DNA of 64,000 bases from Bromus sterilis. Taxonomy: Eukaryota > Streptophyta > Magnoliopsida > Poales > Poaceae. Positions within the stretch are counted from its first letter, which is position 1; each line of letters starts with the position of its first letter. Made by a program: the position numbers and the translations under genes. Below the pieces are notes generated by a model that saw only the letters and a list, made by a program, of their open reading frames with translations, was not told the DNA's origin and did no database searches. This document shows positions 47,303 through 58,677 of the stretch, one piece after another. The DNA lies in contig OX465595.1 in assembly GCA_950022295.1 (NCBI GenBank), positions 279,631,770-279,695,769 of the forward strand. The letters are read 5' to 3'.

Positions 47303-50018
47303 CCGAAGGCATATCAAGATAATGATGCTGGAAAACTCTTGCCTTATTGTACAGCACACGGTGTAGTAGATGGCTTGATCTTGGGTCCAAAACCGAAGAG
47401 AATATGCATTTCTGGGCTTCTCATAGGGATTGGTCCCGAAGAAAAATGGCTTGTGTTCTCGCCTATTGAAGATGGGCCCTCTGCGAGGAACATCAGGGCG
47501 GAACAATGGCAACATATCTCTCGGATGAGCAGAATGAAGTAGCTCATCGACTGGAAAGACTTCAACAACATTATCTGGCATTTGATATACTGGCCCAGCA
47601 GGGCGAGGAATTGAAGATGGAACATTGACAATATCCTGAGCTGGGATGGCTGCAGGAGCATTTTCCTCGGCCTGCGCTTCGACGGCAACTCCTTCGTCGA
47701 CAGTAGCAATATGGGCGGCCTCCTCAGTCTCCATTGCATCTAGATCTTCATCAAGTTGTGCAAAGGCATCAACCATTTCTTCGTTCGAAGAACTTGATGA
47801 GGAGGAGGAAGAACTTCCACTCGAGCTGGCATCGCCAGAACTTTCTCCGTCGGCGGCATCTTGACGGGAGGAGACAGTTTTAATATCAACATCAGCTTCT
47901 TCTCCTTCATGCAGAGTCTGGGTAGAGGAATAATCCTTCTGAGCAGAGGAAATGGGGCTTGACGTTCTTGCTTGACTTGAGCAGGTTGCTCGGTCTCAGC
48001 ATGAGCTTGGGTCTCGATGGCTGGGGTGGTCGATGGAATGACATGAGGTGGTGATGGTGGGTTGGGTGGTGGCGACGAATCTTTTGGTGGTGATGGTTGA
48101 CGCGGTGGTGGTGTTTGTTGTCGAGGTGGAGGAGTGGCTTGGCGAGGGGGTGGAGTGGTTTGGCGAGGTGGTGAAGTTTTCTTACGGGGAGGAGTGGGTT
48201 TCTTGGCGGGGGGTGGTGCAGTTTCCTGTTGTGCTGTTGCAGCAACGACCTCGGTAGACTTTTGCTTCTTGGCATTTTTCTCGATCTCTGGCGTCCCACG
48301 CACAGAGGTTTGGGCAGTAGACTTTCTCTTTCGAGATTGTCTTTCGGTGAGAGCGTCATTGTGCTCCTTGCACACAGCAGATACAATTTGTTGAACCTTT
48401 TCATTGACAACAGTTATGTTTTCCTTCTGAGCCCTTCTGGATGCTTCAAGGGTTGCAATTTTGGACTTGAAAAACTGACGGGACTCAATGTCCTCAGTTT
48501 CTTCTCGGAGATGCTTGGTATAAAACTTCTCCCACTCTTTGTCCTTTCGATCTTGGGTAAGATATCCTTCCCAGCGGATCATGTATCGAGCAACTTGTTC
48601 TTGGATCTCAGGTGGGACATCATCCTCGGTAGTGACTTTGCTCGGTGTAGTTGCCATCTTCCAGAGGATATGAAAAATTTGAGCAGCATCCCAAAGAGCA
48701 TATGCGGCAGATTCTCCTTCGTTGGAGCTTTCTTCATCGGCACGAGGGCCGGAAATAACTGGTGCAGCAGGGGCAGGTGCAGGAGCTGGAGGAGCTCGAG
48801 GAACTGGAGCAGCCTGAGCCTTCTTCCTAGCCTCTTTGGCTTTCTTCTCGGCCTCCTTGGTGGCCTTGGCAGCAGAAATGGGTTTTGTTACGGCACCAGG
48901 AGCCGCAGCTTTATCCTTCGAGGCACTAGGGGCCTCAGCATTTTTCTTCGCAGCACTCGCGGCTGCATCCTTTTCTTTCGTGACTTTGGGAGTCACCACT
49001 TTCTCGGTGGCGCTAGGGGCCACGACCTTTTCCTTCGAAGCACTAGAGACAGTGCCTCCTTCAATCTGGCGTCTATATTTCTCGCTAACAGATGCAAGAT
49101 TCCAAATTGTTGAGCAACCTTAGCCTTCTTTTCCTCGGGATGACTGTGAAAGTTGAGAAGCTTGGAATTTATCAAGTCTTTATCTTCGAGTTCCTTTTGT
49201 TTGGCCATCCTTTCCTGTCGCTGGATAAGGGTTTCATCATCCTCAGCCACTTGGGCTTGCTTTCCCTTCGACCTGACCGAAGGTTTTTGTCTGTGAGTTT
49301 GCACTGGAGGAGTAGAAGAAATAGCCGGATGTGTGACCAAATTGGTCATATCAATTGTTGCTCGAGGAGCCTTAGCTGGCTCCTGGATCCTAATGCCTTT
49401 ACTGCTCGGCTTTTCCTTCAAAGGAATGTTCTCGACATCAGCCTCTGTGCCAGGGTCTTTATCATCTGAGTTGGCTTCTTCATTAGAAGTTGCCTCTGGA
49501 GGAGAGACAACAACTACCTTTTTCTTTCGCTTGGCAGATTGCTTGCCAACCTTCGGCTTAGTACTTGGGCCAACTTCTTCGGTGCCCTCAGCAGCAGCAG
49601 CTTCCTTCTTGGCTTTGGCTTCCTTTCGCTTTTCTGCTCGGGCCGCTCGAGCCTCAACCAACTCCTTGAAATCGGCAGGAGTCTTGAGAGCAGATGGGTG
49701 AGCATCTTCTGGGGGTGGTGGTCGATTATCTTTCGTCCACTTGGGCCTTAATGACTTGACATCAGACCAGGGATTCTTCAGAGCAAATAGTGTCTCCGAG
49801 CGAGGAATAAGAGACTTGTATTCATACCAACGAAGCGCTTGAAGCCTTCAAATTTCTTGCAGACGATTTTCTCTCGTACGTTCATCTTCTGAGCCCTCAG
49901 GTGTTCTCAATTTCTTCTCTCTGATCAAGTCCTCTGATAATCCTTCAGAGTTGTTGGTGATTCTTGTACGACCTCCCACACGCTTGGGTGCTCTGACATT
50001 TCCTTCTTTCCCAGACAT
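47303..50018 (-). pseudogene. Sirevirus extra ORF, N-terminal part
   Basis: It begins at the ATG at 50018 (MSGKEGNVRAPKRVGG) just after an acceptor-like site. A single in-frame stop (49848) is followed in the same frame by YEYKSLIPRSETLFALKNPW and a Lys/Ala/Glu-rich region. Frameshifts near 49030 and 47880 move to frames with an Ala/Pro-rich segment, a possible helix (FFKSKIATLEASRRAQKE), a PPRQ repeat (about 48040-48220) and a Ser/Asp/Glu-rich segment. A conserved-looking end with FWTQDQAIYY near 47370 leads into the insertion. Together with 39108-40435 the protein would have been about 1,350 residues. The function is unknown. Confidence 0.65.
48040..48220 (-). repeat. Proline-rich codon repeat (PPRQ units)
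   Basis: Repeats of about 18-24 bases on the minus strand encode PPRQTTPPPRQATPPPRQ and variants. This is coding low complexity inside the extra ORF. Confidence 0.75.
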
Positions 50019-50022
50019 TTTC

Positions 50023-50280
50023 CTGCGACATAGATAGGTACGAGGGAAATATAGGAAAGTTGTGAACAAGTACCAGCCAATTTCAAGGAAAAACATTTTG
50101 AACACAGTAAACATATCGAAAAGTTTGTCTTGGACCAAGTTTTTCATGGCAGTGCTAGGCTAGATTTCCAACGAGTGTAAATCTAGAGAAGAACTAGTAT
50201 GAACGAATTGCACAAGCATAAATCTGTCGATACGCCTCTGTGGGATATGTCCAAGTGACAGAATCCGAGGGATTTCTTAC
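50023..50280 (-). other. Possible leader intron ahead of the Sirevirus extra ORF
   Basis: On the minus strand CTCTAG/GTAAGAAATCC gives a donor at 50280 and CTATGTCGCAG/GAAAATG an acceptor ending at 50023, four bases before the ATG at 50018. An alternative donor, GTATGTGAG, is at 50442. The stretch between is T-rich and non-coding, as in plant leader introns. Confidence 0.5.
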
Positions 50281-50644
50281 CTAGAGCAGATTGGAAATCG
50301 ACAGAGAATCCTACAAACTGATTTCCCAAAGTTCAATGATACGCACGGATCAAACAGACCTAAAACAAATAACGTAAAATCAAGAACAAATCTGGAGACG
50401 ATGAGTAGATGAGATTGGAATCGCGTCCAGAGCCTCACATACCCTAACTTGGCAATGTGTGGCGGCTACGGCGACGCGGATGAAGTTCCTCGTCGACGGG
50501 AAGGTCTCCGGCGACTTTCTTCCGGCAGCAAAGCGGCGAGAGAGTCGACGGCGACGAGCAGCACGTCGGCGCGCGAGGGAGAGCTTCAGGAGTAGAGAGA
50601 TGAAATCGAGGGAATTGCGTGGCCTGTGCCGGTGGGGTGGATCA

Positions 50645-50654
50645 GTATTTATAG
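50645..50654 (-). promoter_or_regulatory. Gene-like TATA box inside the Sirevirus
   Basis: The minus strand reads CTATAAATAC, followed by CCACCCCACCGGCACAGG and then a GC- and Ser/Leu-codon-rich leader typical of grass genes. It lies about 630 bases upstream of the extra-ORF ATG and outside any LTR. Confidence 0.55.
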
Positions 50655-50749
50655 GGGAGGCGTCTGACATAACTGTCAGATCTGATCCAACGGCGCAGAT
50701 TCCGCGTATCTCCGCATTCAACGAACGGATTTTGTGGCGGTAATCGCAG

Positions 50750-51134
50750 GAAAATCCCAACGAACCGAAAGAAAGTTGTTCCACGTCCGAGACCAAACTC
50801 ATCGAACATCGAGTATAAAGGTAGATAAATGTTCGATAGATTTTCCTTCGGAATCAATGACATTCAAAGGGAATCTTAATCGAGTACAAATATACATGTT
50901 CACGAGAGAAAAGCAAAGATGGGGTAGGGATAGAATAGAGGGAAAACAGGGTCCGATGCTTAATTAATCCGAGGGAAAAACAGTGATAAAACTCGGAGTG
51001 ATAAGTGTATAGGACAACACCAAACGAACAAAGACAAACAAAAAAAACACGATAGAAAACTAACGTAAGTAAATAACATAGAAAGAAAACATATAATACA
51101 TTATATCGACAGTTATGATCTTACTGCACATTGC
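50750..51134 (-). other. Non-coding spacer between pol and the internal promoter
   Basis: AT-rich sequence without coding signal on either strand, between the tail of RNase H and the putative promoter. Confidence 0.6.
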
Positions 51135-51731
51135 GTGAGTCCAATATGTTTAACTCACACCTTAGTGCACACAACCTTTTCTCATCCAAGGGCTTCGTAA
51201 AGATATCAATTGATCTTCAGTGCGAACATGGCTGATGACAATATCTTCTCGCTGAACGTGATCTCAAATAAAATGATGACGAATATCAATATGCTTCGTT
51301 CGAGAGTGTTGCACTGGATTATGGGAAATTTTGATAGCACTCTCGTTATCACATAGAAATGGAATTTTCTTCACAAGAATACCATAATCTTTCAGCGTTT
51401 TCTTGAGCCACAGAATCTGAGTGCAGCATGAACCGGCAGCAATATACTCGGCTTCAGCCGTAGAAATAGATACACAATTCTGTTTCTTCGAAGCCCAACA
51501 GACAAGAGATGTACCGAGAAAATGACATGTGCCTGAGGTAGATTTCTTGTCAACTCGATCACCAGCCCAATCAGAATCTAAATATCCAACAAGATCAAAC
51601 TGGGCACCCTTGGGATACCATAGACCCAAGGTTGGTGTATGAGCCAGATATCGAAGAATTCGCTTGACAGCAATATGACGTGATTCTTTCGGGTTTGCCT
51701 GAAAACGAGCACACATACAAACTGATAGCAT
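51135..51731 (-). pseudogene. Copia RNase H remnant (Sirevirus)
   Basis: The copia-type RNase H has GYLDSDWAGD with the first catalytic Asp, STAEAEYIAA with the Glu, and LCDNESAIKISHNP with the next Asp. The frame stops at 51264 after HIDIRHHFI. Conserved tail sequence (DHVQREDIVISHV) continues beyond this stop, and then a frameshift follows near 51200. It is continuous with RT except for a stop at 51756. Confidence 0.88.
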
Positions 51732-51755
51732 GATGTCGGGTCTAGATGGACAAAG

Positions 51756-52664
51756 TTAAAGAAGCGAACCGATCATCGAGTGATATTTCTTCTGATCGAA
51801 AGGTTTGCCCTTCTCATCTGCATCTAGATGAACATTCGTAGGCATTGGAGTCTTGATAGTTTTGCAACTGACAAGATCAAACTTCTTCAGGAAATCTCTG
51901 AGATACTTCTCTTGAGAGATGAAAGTCCCATTCTTCTGTTGACGGATTTGAAGCCCGAGAAAGAACTTCAATTCACCCATCATAGACATTTCATATTTCT
52001 TCGACATCATACGAGCAAATTCTTCGCTGATATCAGGGTTAGTACAGCCAAATATAATATCATCGACATAAATTTGACACACAAAAAGATCATTTTTGTA
52101 TGCACGAGTAAAAAGAGTCGGATCAGTTGTTCCTGGTTTGAAACCCTTCTTCAGAAGAAAATCCTTCAGAGTTTCATACCAAGTGAGAGGTGCTTGCTTT
52201 AACCCATATAGGGCCTTGTGCAACATGTACACCTTATCAGGATTCTTCGGGTCTCCAAAACCTGGGGGCTGCATAACATATTCTTCTTCTTCGATTTCAC
52301 CGTTAAGAAATGCACTTTTGACATCCATTTGATATAGCAATATACCATTGTAATTGGCAAAAGCAAGCATGACAAGATTGGATTCAAGTCGAGCAATAGG
52401 AGCATAAGTCTCACCAAAATCAATACCTTCGATTTGGGTGTAGCCTTGTGCAACTAGTCGAGCTTTATTCCTTATAACAATGCCATCTTCATCTTGCTTG
52501 TTGCGAAAAATCCACTTTGTACCAATGATATTATGCTTCTTGGGATCAAGTCTATTGACTAGGGACCAGAATTTATTTCTCTCGAACTGATTAAGTTCTT
52601 CGAGCATTGCAGTCATCCAGTCTGAATCCTTCATGGCTTCATCGAATTTCGATGGTTCTAGCAT
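51756..52664 (-). pseudogene. Copia reverse transcriptase (Sirevirus)
   Basis: About 302 codons open. The order is WMTAMLEELNQFERNKFWSL at the start, the TKWIFRNKQDEDG strand, KARLVAQGYTQ, YQMDVKSAFLNG with catalytic Asp 114, ALYGLKQAPLTWYE, and IYVDDIIFG with the YVDD centre at residues 199-202. All polymerase landmarks are kept. The TAA at 51756 separates it from RNase H, so the polyprotein would end early. Confidence 0.92.
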
Positions 52665-53517
52665 GGATACAAACGAAAAATTCCACAGAAGTTAGCTAAA
52701 CGAGTACGAGAACGAGTGGTGGGGCGACCTGGTAAACGAATCTCTTCGAGTATTGAGTCGACGTCCACTCTTCTTCGAACACGAGGTAAAGCTTCTTCAA
52801 CAGCTTGCGAATCCGGTTGTTCTTCAGGATCAGCTTGACCTTCGGGATCAGCTTGTCCTTCGGGATCATTTCCTTCGGGTTCAGCTTCTCCTTCGGGTTG
52901 AACATTTTCTTCGTTTATGCGTTCTCCTTCGACCTGTACATCATTTGCTTCAGGATGTTGATCACCAGCGCCCCGGGCTATGTGTGGGAACAATGGACCG
53001 TCATCATCCTTGTTGGCTTGATGTGCATTTCCTTCGACAGGCCGAATATCTTCAATAGCCATGTACCTGATAACTTCATCCAAAGGTGGTTCATCCAGGT
53101 TAAGAGGTAATTGCTCCTTTTGAGAGCCGTTAGTTTCATCAAATCAAACATTTACAGTTTCTACGACTTTGCCAAGATGAGAGTTGTAAACTCTGTAAGT
53201 GTGAGAATTCGAACCATAACCTAGGAGAAAACCTTGAGATATGAAACATTCGGCTTTTTGCCAGTAATAATCTCATGTGAAGTTTTCTTCAGAAATTTGT
53301 GCAGATAAACCTTGTTGATGATATGACATGCAGTATTAATTACTACGGCCCATAATCTAATAGGAGTCTTGTATTCAGCAAGCATTGTTCTGGCCATTTC
53401 AATAAGTGTTCGATTCTTTATCTCGACTACACCATTCTGTTGTGGTGTATAAGCAGCCGAGAATTCATGAGTGAAGCCATATTCATCAAGAAATTCTTCG
53501 ATATGAGTGTTTTTGAA
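52658..53517 (-). pseudogene. Integrase C-terminal part and pol linker (Sirevirus)
   Basis: From 53517 the frame continues the core with EEFLDEYGFTHEFSAAYTPQ and GVVEIKNRTLIEMARTM, which carries the catalytic Glu. Near 53235 sequence is missing: SYLKVFS runs almost directly into LGYGSNSHTYRV, where the family has about 30-40 residues between. An in-frame stop follows, then an acidic linker (52658-53083) with PEGQADPEGQADPEEQ repeats that ends at RT. Confidence 0.75.
52800..52915 (-). repeat. Acidic codon repeat in the pol linker
   Basis: Minus-strand units of 18-24 bases encode DPEGQADPEGQADPEEQ and variants between integrase and RT. Confidence 0.7.
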
Positions 53518-54353
53518 TTATGTACCATTATCACTTCTGATATGCTTGAGAGATAATTCATATTCAGTCTGAGCTCTCTTTGCGAAAGTTTTGGAAATTT
53601 CAACAACCTTGCTCTTCTCATCTAGAAATAAAACCCAAGTATATCGAGAGAAATCATCAAGAATAACCAGACCATACTTGTTTCCTCCAAGGCTAGCATA
53701 ATTTTGAGGACCGAATAAATCCATATGAAGCAATTCAAGAGGACGAGTAGTAGTCATTATAGTTTTTGCTGAATGATGTTTCTTGGCAATCTTTCCTTCT
53801 TCACAGGCACTGCATAGACGATCTTTATCGAATTTCACATTATCAATTCCAACGATATTCTTCTTCGAGATAAGAGTTTGAAGATTTTTCATTCCTGCAT
53901 GACCAAGTCTTCGATGCCATAACCAACCAGAAGTGGCTTTAGCCATTAAGCAAGTGGACACTGCAGGCCCCGAAGAGAAATCAACAATATAAAGATCACC
54001 TTTGCGATATCCTTCGAACACGAAGGAATAATCATCCTGTGAAAAGACAACACAACGAGAAGCATAAAACAATACAAGCATACCCATATCACAAAGTTTT
54101 GAGATAGACATAAGATTATATCCTAGTGATTCAACAAGCATAACCTTGTCAATATGCTTATCCTTCGATATAGCGACCTTACCCAAACCAAGTACTTTTC
54201 CTTTGTTGTTGTCACCGAAGGTAATATATCTCTGTGAAGATTCAGTAAGTTTGTCTTCGATGAACAAATATTTGTCTCCGGTCATATGATTTGTACAACC
54301 ACTATCCATGACCCATTCGGATCCACCGGAGACATAGCCCTGCAGAAGAATTA
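53518..54353 (-). pseudogene. Protease and integrase N-terminal part (Sirevirus)
   Basis: The protease active site WVMDSGCTNHMTG is at about 54300, with Asp-Ser-Gly intact. The GAG-pre-integrase region has the zinc-binding set WHRRLGHAG…LCSACEEGK (about 53960-53800). The integrase core begins with LLHMDLFGP (first Asp) and reaches KHIRSDNGT (second Asp) before a stop at 53518. The frame differs from that of the preceding gag, so a frameshift or stop separates gag and pol near 54350. Confidence 0.9.
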
Positions 54354-56955
54354 GTTCTTCTTAACCACCCACAAACGAGCAGGTGACTTAGAAGGCATGG
54401 AAGTGCTAGATGAGGCAGCGATATTATAGCGAACATGATTATATTGTCGATCGGGACCATCAAGCACACCATAAATATAATTCCTCGACGAGGGGTTAGA
54501 GTACTGGTAGGTAATAGCAGTTTTGGTATTATTGTCACGATGACGATAAACATTTCTATCAACTCGATAGTATTCCTTCTGGGGAACATTTGAAGCAGGC
54601 ACCAAAGGTTCATTTCTATCCTCGAGAGAATAGTAGTGATTCGGTGGTACCGAGGATTTTCCCTGCATAGAATGGTTAGGGGACAGTTTTTCTACGAGAG
54701 ATTTGTGAACCCAAATCTGTCGCTTATAGAAACCATTCTTCGGAGGAGTACCAACGAATTCAGCCGACACCTTTCCTTCCTGATCTTTGAGAAGCTTGTA
54801 GTTAGAATCAAGTGATTCATCAACAATATACTTATCAATTTTGCAACTGAAACCTGAAAGGTTAGCAATATCAATGGGCTTTTCCTTCGCAAGAACCCAG
54901 ACAGTTTTAGGATACTGCTCGAGTTCCCAGCAGGTTCCATCAGGGTTGATTTTCCATACGAAACCAACTCCTTCGTTTCGAGGATTCCTATGAAGTAGAT
55001 CCTTCCTTAGGATATCACATAGGTACTGGTGTCCCCTGCACACTTTTAAACATGCCTGTTTCAAATAAATTTCTCAACCTGAGGAGTTCCTCGGTAATGG
55101 TTTCCTCGTTTGAGGGGTTAGCATCATCAATAACAATAGGTTGCTTTCCTTTCGATTTCTCAGAAATAGACTCAATTTTACTTCGTTCCAAACAAGTTAA
55201 GCAAGGTGACGCAGATTCATTTTTAGCTCCTGAGCCCTGTTGAGCAATGAGAGTGAGATTGATACTATCCAACTCTTCATGAGCCTCTCTCAGATTCTCG
55301 AGAGCCATTTTCCTTCGAAGGAATTCATAGGTTAGCTTCTCGTAGTACACTGAGAGAAGATCATGCCGAGAGGAAAGTTCATCATACTTTTCTTTCAGAG
55401 ATGCATGCTCATTCGTCAAAGTTTGACCTTTCTCAATCTCATCGATCAACAAAGTCTCAGATTTTTGAATACTTTCACTTAGTGAATCTAGATCATCTTG
55501 TTGGATAGAAGCAATTTTAGCAAGTTTGGCATAGCTTATCCTAGAGTTACTTTCATAAGCAGATCCATCAGAAGTATCGTAGGAATTCTTAGATGAAGAT
55601 ACCTTAGCCTTGGCCATGAAGCAGTAAGCTGGAGATTCATCTTCACTGCTTTGGTTGGTGAAGAATGAACTTGAAGTCTTGTTCGAAGAAAATGCTAGAC
55701 CAGCAACACCATCAGATTCAGAACCAGAACCACAACCAGATCTTGAGTTTGATTCAGCTTCATAACCAGATGCTTCATCTTCAGAGTTCATCTCTTTACC
55801 CAAATATGCTTTGGCACGGTGAGAATTCTTGCGTCGAGAGGAATGTGATTTCGAGGAAGAACTCTCTCGATGCTTGTGGTACTTCTTCTTCTTGTCATCA
55901 CCAGAACCATCTTTCTTGTCTTTCCTGGACTTTGAATCATATCTCTTCGACTCATAGTTTTTGCTCGATCTGTGTGACTTGCTCGAAGAGTTTCTATGAG
56001 AATGCTTTGATCTATGTTCAATTTCCTAGAGAGGACAATCAGCAATGAAATGACCTGGCTTCTTGCACTTGTAGCAACAGTTATCTTTCGCTGAAGAGTT
56101 TCTGGATGATGATCGATGTTGTGATGAATTGCTCGAATGTCTTGAAGAGTAGTTTTTCTTCGGTGAAGAGGACTTCCTTCTTTGAAAGCGGTTGAATCTT
56201 TTCATTATCAGTGCCAGATCTTTTCCAATATTCTCGGGGTCATCTGAGGCACAACCAGATTTAGAACTAGCTTCAGGGGAGGAGTGATGTGAAGCCTTGG
56301 CCTTGAGTGCGTGAGATTTTCTTCGAGTCCCATTAACATCTCGTTTTTCATCTTCTTCCATCTCGAAAGTGTTGAGTCTCTCGAGAATATCAGCGGCAAC
56401 AAGATCCTTTAAATCAGTCCTTTCCTTAATCATCAGCACAATGTGATCGAAGGAATCATCAAGGGGACGGAGCAAAGTTCTGACAATAATCCGATTGGTA
56501 ATGTCTTCGGCACCGAGGGAAATCAGCTCATTTGACAACGCAGTGAGTCTGTTGTATATGGAGTTAACTTTTTCTCCCTCGTGCCTCTTGAAACGATAGA
56601 ACTTGCTTCGAAGGGTGTCGATACGAGCATCTTTCTGAGTAGAGACACCTTCACCAATCTTCTCGAGATAGTCCCAGACACCTTTGGCCGAAGAAATATT
56701 CTTGACTTCATGATATTTCTCTGGAATCAGATGATTTGTAATGAATACCCAGATTTCAGCATCGAGGGCCATCTTCTTAGCCTCTTCAGGAATGATAGAA
56801 CTTTTTTCTTTGACATTTACACCATTCTTGACAACTTCCCAAGCGGCAGAGTTGATGGCCATGATGTTCCTCTTCATTTTTTCGTTCCAATAGGGATAGT
56901 CCTTCCCATTGTAAATAGGAATCGGTTCCCCCGAGCGAACAGCTGCAAACGACAT
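54351..56955 (-). pseudogene. gag of the Sirevirus, with zinc knuckle and coiled coil
   Basis: It starts at the ATG at 56955 (MSFAAVRSGEPIPIYNGKDY). The N-terminal gag domain has the copia pattern YPYWNEKMKRNI, ISSAKGVWDYLEKI and YNRLTALSNEL. A Ser/Arg-rich stretch leads to a zinc knuckle CYKCKKPGHFIADC (CX2CX4HX4C, about 56035-56076). A TAG stop follows at 56026, but the frame goes on for 337 more codons with a Ser/His/Lys region and a coiled coil (about 55480-55270), a Sirevirus gag feature. A frameshift near 55050 leads into the last part (RNEGVGFVWKINPDGT) that ends RLWVVKKN at 54351. Confidence 0.9.
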
Positions 56956-57011
56956 TCTTGACAACACTCCAGGTGGTTAGACCAAAATACGCAGAGCGTA
57001 GGGAGTGCCTA

Positions 57012-57023
57012 GCTTTGATACCA
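57012..57023 (-). other. Primer binding site of the Sirevirus
   Basis: The minus strand reads TGGTATCAAAGC two bases after the 5' LTR. It differs at one position from the usual initiator tRNA-Met site and confirms minus orientation. Confidence 0.88.
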
Positions 57024-57025
57024 AT

Positions 57026-58290
57026 TGAAAGCTCAAGAATGATCAGAGGGGGAGGGGTGAATGATCACTTCTAAAAATTCTAAGGAACTTAGAAGGAATT
57101 CATGCAAACTGAGAAGGACTAAAGATATCTCGAAGGAAATACAGTATCGAAAGATATACATAGCTCGAAAAGATTGGGAGTGAAGGTAAACATCTAAGGC
57201 AAACAGGCAACGAGTAAATACTTAATGTAAATGCGAGAAGGAAAACGAGCCTGACACAACGATGTTTGGTAAACTACTTCACACTCTGCAAAGTGCTACG
57301 TCTAGTTGGAGGGACTGGTGATTGAACACCTGGAGCAAAACTCTCTCCGTCCTATTCTCCACTGCAACAAACTCCTCGAGCTTGTCCAGTTTTCACTCGT
57401 GGTAGATGATTCAGGTCATCTCCGAGACCTTTACAAACTTCCTTCAGAAGCGACAATTTCTCTTCGACTGCTTGACAGGTGACGCCTAACCGTCTAGGAG
57501 ACTTGCAGTTCTCCAAGATAAAAAGATCGGCTAATCTCGACCTAAGTCTCTGTGAATTGCTCAACTCAGTTCAGACTTGGGTTTGGTTTTCTCTCGATGG
57601 ATCTCTCTTGGGATGCTCACAGTACTTCTGTCTTAGAATCTTCAGTGGAGCAGCCAACCCGAAATGGCGGGTAGGTATGGGGTATTTATAATTGGCGGTC
57701 CCGATGGGTAAAATGACTGAAGTGACCCGATGCGACCGCTTGACGCGTGTCCACAACGGTCGGATTTCAATCACTGCGCAACTTTACTTGAGGAACAAGT
57801 AAGCTGACTTACCGAGTGAGTTCTCTCTGGAAGGCACAAAGTGCGATGACTTTGCCTTCGAGCTATTCACTCGACTCAGTAAGATTTCTCTCGGTAGGCT
57901 TTCGTGGGTTTACGTTGAGCAGAGCAAATTCACTTCGACTAATATCTCAACTAGCAAACCCCTCTTGATAGTACGGTTTTTCCTACGACTCAAGAAAATA
58001 AAGAGAAACTAGTAAAAAGACTAAGTCTTCGACCAATTTCAGATTTCTCCTCGTTGCGCTTTTACTCGAGAGAGACCTCTTCTTCGACGACATTTTTAGG
58101 GGTTGTCTTCCTTCAAAGGTTTCTGTAGTTGACTGCAGCTTCGCTGCAGTGAGTTGTCCTTCGACCTTCTCCTTGCAAACTCCATTCTTTCGGAACCTAA
58201 GTATCTGTATATACTCGAAAACAATATTAGTTCCACTTCTGCTTTGTCCAACAATGTCCAAAACCTTCGGGGGAAAAACTTTCTCTTATA
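57026..58290 (-). repeat. 5' LTR of the Sirevirus
   Basis: 1,265 bp, equal in length to the 3' LTR. Its outer end reads TATAAGAG on the minus strand where the 3' copy reads TGTAAGAG, so the terminal TG is mutated. Confidence 0.92.
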
Positions 58291-58677
58291 CTTCTCTTTT
58301 ATATTTAGTTCTTGAGTAAATTCTTGCATGTTCTCTGTTGCAGTATTTTGCTTTGGCCAAGTAGTTTGCTTGCAACTCCAAGAGGGAGCGTTATGCTTGA
58401 TTGTGGGTTCAGCCCCTGATGTCTAGCTTGAGTGACAGAAACATGATACTAGGGGATGTGTTGTTGCCACCAGGGATAAAACAACGGTGCTTGTACCCGC
58501 GGGTGCAAGGATTGTTTACTTTACGCAAAGTTCTTTTAATGCAGTTGTCTGTTGCTTTGAGTTTACACTTTGGGTGGGATTGGCAACTTAATACCAGCGA
58601 GATGTTCTGGATAGATATCTCAAGGTGGATGATTCGTAGTAGATGCAGTTGGATTTCGATCTACTTACCTTGGCGTA

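Larger units (their letters stand above)
37295..58290 (-). mobile_element. Sirevirus-type Ty1/copia element, minus orientation
   Basis: Bounded by CTTCT at 37290-37294 and 58291-58295. The two LTRs are both 1,265 bp. On the minus strand the order is LTR, tRNA-Met-type primer site, gag with zinc knuckle and coiled coil, protease, integrase, RT, RNase H, a long extra ORF with gene-like promoter, several purine tracts, LTR. Integrase before RT defines copia; the post-pol ORF and repeated purine tracts are marks of the Sirevirus lineage. A 6.9-kb element at 40436-47297 splits the extra ORF. Confidence 0.9.

Noticed and set aside
50459..50743. Arg-rich plus-strand ORF of 94 codons
   Set aside because: It is the complement of the GC-rich leader of the minus-strand extra gene. 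Its composition explains the open frame.
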